From positions 1-10,065 of the forward strand of contig DWVA01000126.1 in NCBI GenBank assembly GCA_019120475.1: DNA of 10,065 nt, in the 5' to 3' direction. The DNA comes from Candidatus Blautia intestinipullorum. GTDB taxonomy: Bacteria > Bacillota > Clostridia > Lachnospirales > Lachnospiraceae. The position numbers were made by a program, and so were the translations under genes. Of the stretch, positions 6,811 through 10,065 are shown piece by piece (position 1 is the first letter of the stretch; each line of letters begins with the position of its first letter). The notes beneath the pieces are model-generated. The model ran no database searches, was not told the origin of the DNA, and saw only the letters and a list, made by a program, of their open reading frames with translations.

Positions 6811-7794
6811 ATGAGCGAACCATTAGTATCTGTAAAAAATATATCTAAAACATTTGCCGCCAATAAGGGCATGTTTTCAAAGAAAAAATTCGTTCACGCA
6901 GTAAATGACGTATCCTTTGATATTAAAGCCGGAGAAACCTTCTCTCTGGTAGGAGAGTCCGGCTGCGGAAAATCAACTACCGGAAAGCTGATCGATCACC
7001 TGATCATACCGGATTCCGGAGAAATCTGGTTTGAAGGAAAAGAAATCTCAAAGATATCACAGAATGAAATGAGACCTTTAAGAGCGGATATTCAGATGGT
7101 ATTCCAGGATCCCTACGGTTCCCTGAACCCCAGAATGAAGGTACAGGATCTGATCGGAGAGCCGCTTTTGATCCACACAAAAATGACGGCCGGAGAGAGA
7201 CTGAAAAAAGTCCATGAGCTTCTTAGAGTAGTAGGCTTGAGCCCCTCCCACGGAGAACGTTATCCGCATGAGTTTTCCGGAGGACAGCGCCAGCGTATCG
7301 GTATCGCGAGAGCTCTTACCGTAAACCCGAAGCTGATCATTGCCGATGAGCCGGTATCCGCCCTGGACGTTTCCATTCAGGCGCAGGTTCTGAATCTTCT
7401 TCAGCATCTGCAGGAGGAATATAACCTGACTTATCTCTTTATTTCCCATGACCTGAGCGTTGTGGAAATGATCTCCGACAGGATCGGCGTTATGTATCTT
7501 GGAACGATCGTGGAGACGGCGGAGAAAAAGGAACTTTATGCTCATCCGAAGCATCCTTATACCAGGGCGCTTCTTTCCGCGGTTCCGATCCCGGATCCGG
7601 AAAAGAAATCAAAACGTATCATCCTTCAGGGAGACCTTCCGAGCCCAAGCAATCCGCCAAGCGGCTGTCTTTTCCATACACGCTGTCCTCATTGCACAGA
7701 GAAGTGCAGAAGCCAGCGTCCGGAGCCGGTAGAGGTAACGCCGGGACATATTGTAAAATGTCATTATCCGGATCTCAGCGAGACTACAATTTAA
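6811..7794 (+). CDS. dppF: ABC importer ATPase, DppF/OppF type
   Basis: A 327-residue second ATPase of the importer. Motifs: Walker A GESGCGKS (48-55), Q-loop Gln99 in FQDPYGSLNP, signature FSGGQRQR (155-162), Walker B LIIADEP (175-181), D-loop ALD and switch His213. All are intact, so both ATP sites of the heterodimer should be competent. The C-terminal extension has PKHPYT and cysteines 286, 292, 295, 299 and 317, resembling the partner subunit. The FVHAVNDVSF region and the Walker A are typical of DppF. Its Walker A region shares an identical 31-bp stretch with the partner gene. It is the last importer gene; a 106-nt gap with a stem-loop but no T-run follows before the fucosidase. Confidence 0.96.
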   Translation: MSEPLVSVKNISKTFAANKGMFSKKKFVHAVNDVSFDIKAGETFSLVGESGCGKSTTGKLIDHLIIPDSGEIWFEGKEISKISQNEMRPLRADIQMVFQDPYGSLNPRMKVQDLIGEPLLIHTKMTAGERLKKVHELLRVVGLSPSHGERYPHEFSGGQRQRIGIARALTVNPKLIIADEPVSALDVSIQAQVLNLLQHLQEEYNLTYLFISHDLSVVEMISDRIGVMYLGTIVETAEKKELYAHPKHPYTRALLSAVPIPDPEKKSKRIILQGDLPSPSNPPSGCLFHTRCPHCTEKCRSQRPEPVEVTPGHIVKCHYPDLSETTI

Positions 7795-7811
7795 AAATAT
7801 CTGTATTTTAA

Positions 7812-7853
7812 GGCCAGACCCCGTTTTGCAGACGCAAGTAAGGGGAACTGGCC
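7812..7853 (+). repeat. Composite stem-loop between importer and fucosidase genes
   Basis: Three nested stems are visible: GGCCAG (7812-7817) with CTGGCC (7848-7853), CCCC (7819-7822) with GGGG (7842-7845), and TTGC (7826-7829) with GCAA (7834-7837) around loop AGAC. Small internal bulges separate them. It is followed by ATATAAAT rather than a T-run, so intrinsic termination is unlikely. A role in mRNA processing or 3' protection of the importer transcript, or an unrecognised structured RNA, is possible. Confidence 0.65.
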
Positions 7854-7900
7854 ATATAAATCTAATGCTGTAAGAAATACTTCATAACAGGAGGAACGCC

Positions 7901-9211
7901 ATGTACACGTTTAACAGAGAGGCTTATAACAGGAGAATGGAATGGTATCTTGACGCCAGATTCGGAATGTTTATCCACTGGGGACTTTATTCCATTCCGG
8001 CAAGAGGAGAATGGCTGAGGAGCGAAGAGGAAATTACAAAAGAAGATTACATGAAATATTTTGAGGAATTTAATCCCTCTGACTATGATCCGAAAGCATG
8101 GGCCCGGGCTGCAAAAGAAGCAGGCATGAAATATGTGGTTCTCACAGCGAAGCATCATGACGGATTCTGCCTTTATGACAGCCAGTATACAGATTTTAAA
8201 TCCACAAATACAAAACTGGGACGTGACATAGTAAAAGATTTTGTAGAGGCAGTACGCGAAGAAGGATTAAAGGTAGGTCTGTATTTTACGATCATTGACT
8301 GGTATCATGACGATTATCCTCATTATGGAGACAAATTCCATCCTATGAGAAAAAATCCGGAATTTAAGAACGAGGGACGGGATTTTGACAATTACCTTAC
8401 TTATATGCACAATCAGATCCGTGAAATCTGCACGAATTACGGCAAGATAGATCTTCTCTGGTTTGATTTCTCCTATGACGATATGCGGGGAGAAAAATGG
8501 AAAGCTACGGAGCTGATGAGTATGGTGCGCTCTCTTCAGCCGGATGTGATCATCGACAACAGGCTGGAATGCAGCGGAGAAGGACTGGGTTCCCTGGCAG
8601 CATGTGATCCTACGCCGTATCACGGGGATTTTGTAACTCCTGAAAAAATGATCCCCCCCAACGGCATCCAGGATGTGCAGGGAAACGATATTGCCTGGGA
8701 AGCCTGCGTGACCATGAACAATAACTGGGGATTCTGCGCTGTGGATCATTTCTTTAAGCCTGCTTCCATGCTGATCAAAAAGCTGGTGGAATGCGTATCA
8801 AAAGGCGGAAATATGATCCTGAACGTAGGACCGGACGCCAGAGGAAATATTCCGGAAGAGTCCATGAACATTCTGAAGGGAATCGGAGCCTGGATGAACA
8901 AAAACGGAAAAAGTATTTACGGCTGCGGAAAAACGCAGATGCCGAAACCGGATTACGGACGTGTGACCGGAAAAGGAAATCATCTGTATTTTCATCTGTT
9001 TGAAAATACCATCGGCCCTGTTCCTCTTCTGGGCGTTCCGAAGGACAAGGTAAAGGGAATCCGTTATCTGGCTACGGGAGCCGAAGTGCCGGTTTCCACA
9101 AGCTGGGTGCACAGCGATTATCCGGATATTGTTTTTGCCGATCTTGGTCCGGATCCGATACTGCCCGATCAGACAGATACAGTATTAGAGGTGATTCTGA
9201 CAGAAGAGTAG
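7901..9211 (+). CDS. GH29 alpha-L-fucosidase, predicted cytoplasmic
   Basis: A 436-residue glycoside hydrolase that should remove terminal alpha-L-fucose from a glycan or glycoconjugate with retention of configuration. GH29 signatures: ARFGMFIHWGLYS (19-31), VVLTAKHHDGFCLYDS (79-94), GRDIVKDF (107-114), and LLWFDF (185-190), where Asp189 is the candidate nucleophile. VTPEKMIP, WEACVTMNNNWGF (266-278) and the late GGNMILNVGPDARGNIP (302-318) follow. The C-terminal part from about 340 would be the beta-sandwich domain. The acid/base residue cannot be fixed by eye. There is no signal peptide or membrane segment: the protein starts with a soluble MYTFNREAYNRRMEW. AGGAGG (7889-7894) sets the start. 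It lies downstream of the importer with no terminator between, implying that the substrate is imported first. Linkage preference is unknown. Confidence 0.93.
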   Translation: MYTFNREAYNRRMEWYLDARFGMFIHWGLYSIPARGEWLRSEEEITKEDYMKYFEEFNPSDYDPKAWARAAKEAGMKYVVLTAKHHDGFCLYDSQYTDFKSTNTKLGRDIVKDFVEAVREEGLKVGLYFTIIDWYHDDYPHYGDKFHPMRKNPEFKNEGRDFDNYLTYMHNQIREICTNYGKIDLLWFDFSYDDMRGEKWKATELMSMVRSLQPDVIIDNRLECSGEGLGSLAACDPTPYHGDFVTPEKMIPPNGIQDVQGNDIAWEACVTMNNNWGFCAVDHFFKPASMLIKKLVECVSKGGNMILNVGPDARGNIPEESMNILKGIGAWMNKNGKSIYGCGKTQMPKPDYGRVTGKGNHLYFHLFENTIGPVPLLGVPKDKVKGIRYLATGAEVPVSTSWVHSDYPDIVFADLGPDPILPDQTDTVLEVILTEE

Positions 9212-9233
9212 AAAATGACCTCTGAGAATATAA

Positions 9234-9240
9234 AGGAGGT
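9234..9240 (+). promoter_or_regulatory. Ribosome binding site fixing the DeoR-type start at 9245
   Basis: AGGAGGT at 9234-9240 lies just upstream of the ATG at 9245. The in-frame ATG at 9215 is only 3 nt after the fucosidase stop, has no comparable site, and would add ten residues ahead of the usual DeoR beginning MFTEERH. Confidence 0.85.
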
Positions 9241-9244
9241 ACCT

Positions 9245-10006
9245 ATGTTTACAGAAGAAAGACATGTTGCCATTGAACAGTGCCTGCAGCAGAGGGGAAA
9301 AGTAAAGGTAAAAGAACTCAGTGAGAAATTTCAGGTATCGGAGGATTGTATCCGCAAGGATCTGAAAGCGCTGGAAAACGCCGGAAGACTGAAGCGTACA
9401 TACGGCGGAGCGATCTTGTCCCAGGATTATCCTCTGCAGCGGGATGTCATTGACAGAAGAAATTATCATCTGGATAAAAAGAAGATCATTGCGGAAAAAG
9501 CTCTTGGACTTATCAAAAGCAACGAGACGATTTTTCTGGATATTTCCACTACCAATATCGAACTTGCGAAGCTTTTGGCGGAATCGAGGATGAGGGTAGT
9601 AGTTGTAAGCAACATGATCGACATTCTTCAGATCCTGGTAAAAAATCCCGCAATTTCCGTAATCGGAACAGGAGGGATCATGTACCAGACTGTAAACGGA
9701 TTTATGGGAGCGGCTACGATAGAAGTGATCAAGCAGTACAGCTTCGACCGGGCGTTTCTTGGAAGCTGCGGGGTGGACATGGTGGATTTATCAGTGACTA
9801 CACTGGGAGTTGAGGACGGCCTGACAAAGAAATCTGTTGTACAGAGCAGCAGACATAAGTATGTTGTAATGGAAAAAGAAAAATTCTATTTTAATGATTC
9901 CTACAAATTTGCTCATTTTGACGATATCAATGGAATTATAACGGATGAATATCCGGACAGTACTATTGTCAGCACTCTGGAGGCATCCGGAGTAAAGCTT
10001 ATCTGA
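9245..10006 (+). CDS. DeoR-family transcriptional regulator of sugar metabolism
   Basis: A 253-residue cytoplasmic DNA-binding regulator, normally a repressor released by a phosphorylated sugar. The N-terminal DeoR helix-turn-helix (about 3-57) reads KVKELSEKFQVSEDCIRKDL, and the RTYGGAIL hinge (51-58) is characteristic. The C-terminal DeoR sensor domain (about 75-235) carries FLDISTTN (97-104), where GlpR-like members usually have D-G/S-G-T-T; VVVVSNM, GTGGIMYQTVNGFMG (141-155), FLGSCGVD (171-178) and TKKSVVQSS (194-202). It starts 33 nt after the fucosidase and is probably cotranscribed, giving autoregulation if it acts on the operon promoter. The effector could be a fucose-derived phosphate by context, which is inference only. 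Its operator is not known. Confidence 0.93.
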   Translation: MFTEERHVAIEQCLQQRGKVKVKELSEKFQVSEDCIRKDLKALENAGRLKRTYGGAILSQDYPLQRDVIDRRNYHLDKKKIIAEKALGLIKSNETIFLDISTTNIELAKLLAESRMRVVVVSNMIDILQILVKNPAISVIGTGGIMYQTVNGFMGAATIEVIKQYSFDRAFLGSCGVDMVDLSVTTLGVEDGLTKKSVVQSSRHKYVVMEKEKFYFNDSYKFAHFDDINGIITDEYPDSTIVSTLEASGVKLI

Positions 10007-10030
10007 GGATAGTAATGATGGAGGCACAGA

Positions 10031-10065
10031 ATGATAAACTTGGTAAAATGCAGCAGTAAAAATGC
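10031..10065 (+). CDS. Start of a further gene, truncated by window edge
   Basis: The ATG at 10031 is preceded by GGAGG at 10020-10024 with 6 nt spacing and opens a frame (MINLVKCSSKN) that runs to the window end without a stop. It begins 24 nt after the DeoR stop, on the same strand, so it is probably the next gene of the same operon. Too little is visible to name a product. The ATGs at 10015 and 10018 share another frame that closes after 14 codons. Confidence 0.5.
   Translation, partial: MINLVKCSSKN

Noticed and set aside
2175..7794. Firm assignment as a glutathione importer
   Set aside because: The resemblance to GsiB/C/D is from memory, the ATPases are not fused as in GsiA, and the fucosidase context points elsewhere, so the substrate is left open.
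7826..7860. Promoter for the fucosidase gene (TTGCAG and TATAAA)
   Set aside because: The spacing is 23 bp and the -35-like element lies inside the stem-loop; not credible as a promoter.
9215..9244. Upstream in-frame ATG for the DeoR-type gene
   Set aside because: No ribosome binding site of its own; a strong one lies immediately before the ATG at 9245, which also matches the usual family start.

Overview
The window looks like chromosomal DNA of a gut-type Gram-positive Clostridia, most plausibly a Lachnospiraceae member. This rests on the Firmicutes-style AGGAGG ribosome binding sites, moderate GC coding DNA with very AT-rich intergenic DNA, the protein style, and the tight same-strand packing. 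Every supported gene is on the + strand. No RNA gene, insertion sequence, prophage gene or CRISPR array was found.

Layout: (1) 1-1862 is a two-component system. A membrane histidine kinase, cut by the left edge, is translationally coupled to an OmpR-type response regulator and followed by an intrinsic terminator. (2) 1863-2174 is a promoter and leader region with five helically phased A-tracts, a consensus -35 and an extended -10, giving a leader of about 170 nt. (3) 2175-7794 is a complete peptide/nickel/opine-type ABC importer: binding protein, two permeases and two ATPases. The binding protein and permeases resemble the glutathione importer GsiB/GsiC/GsiD most closely, compared from memory. 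A 180-nt gap with three stem-loops separates the binding-protein gene from the rest and probably sets it at higher expression. (4) 7795-9211 is a composite stem-loop followed by a GH29 alpha-L-fucosidase with no signal peptide. (5) 9245-10006 encodes a DeoR-family sugar-type repressor, and a further gene seems to start at 10031 and runs off the right edge.

How the genes may work together: the fucosidase appears cytoplasmic, so its substrate must be imported, and the only importer in view is the Gsi/Dpp-type one directly upstream with no terminator seen between them. The simplest reading is a scavenging operon: a fucosylated small molecule, oligosaccharide or glycopeptide is captured by the binding protein, imported by ATP hydrolysis and defucosylated inside, and the DeoR protein senses a sugar phosphate. 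The two-component system may respond to an envelope or nutrient signal, but nothing in the sequence ties it to the transporter beyond adjacency. Substrate assignment is inference. Gsi-type similarity would by default suggest glutathione or peptides, and the fucosidase is the argument for something else.

The most unusual points are the binding protein's signal peptide without a lipobox cysteine, which is unexpected in a monoderm, the pairing of a Gsi-type importer with an intracellular fucosidase, and the very strong promoter architecture.
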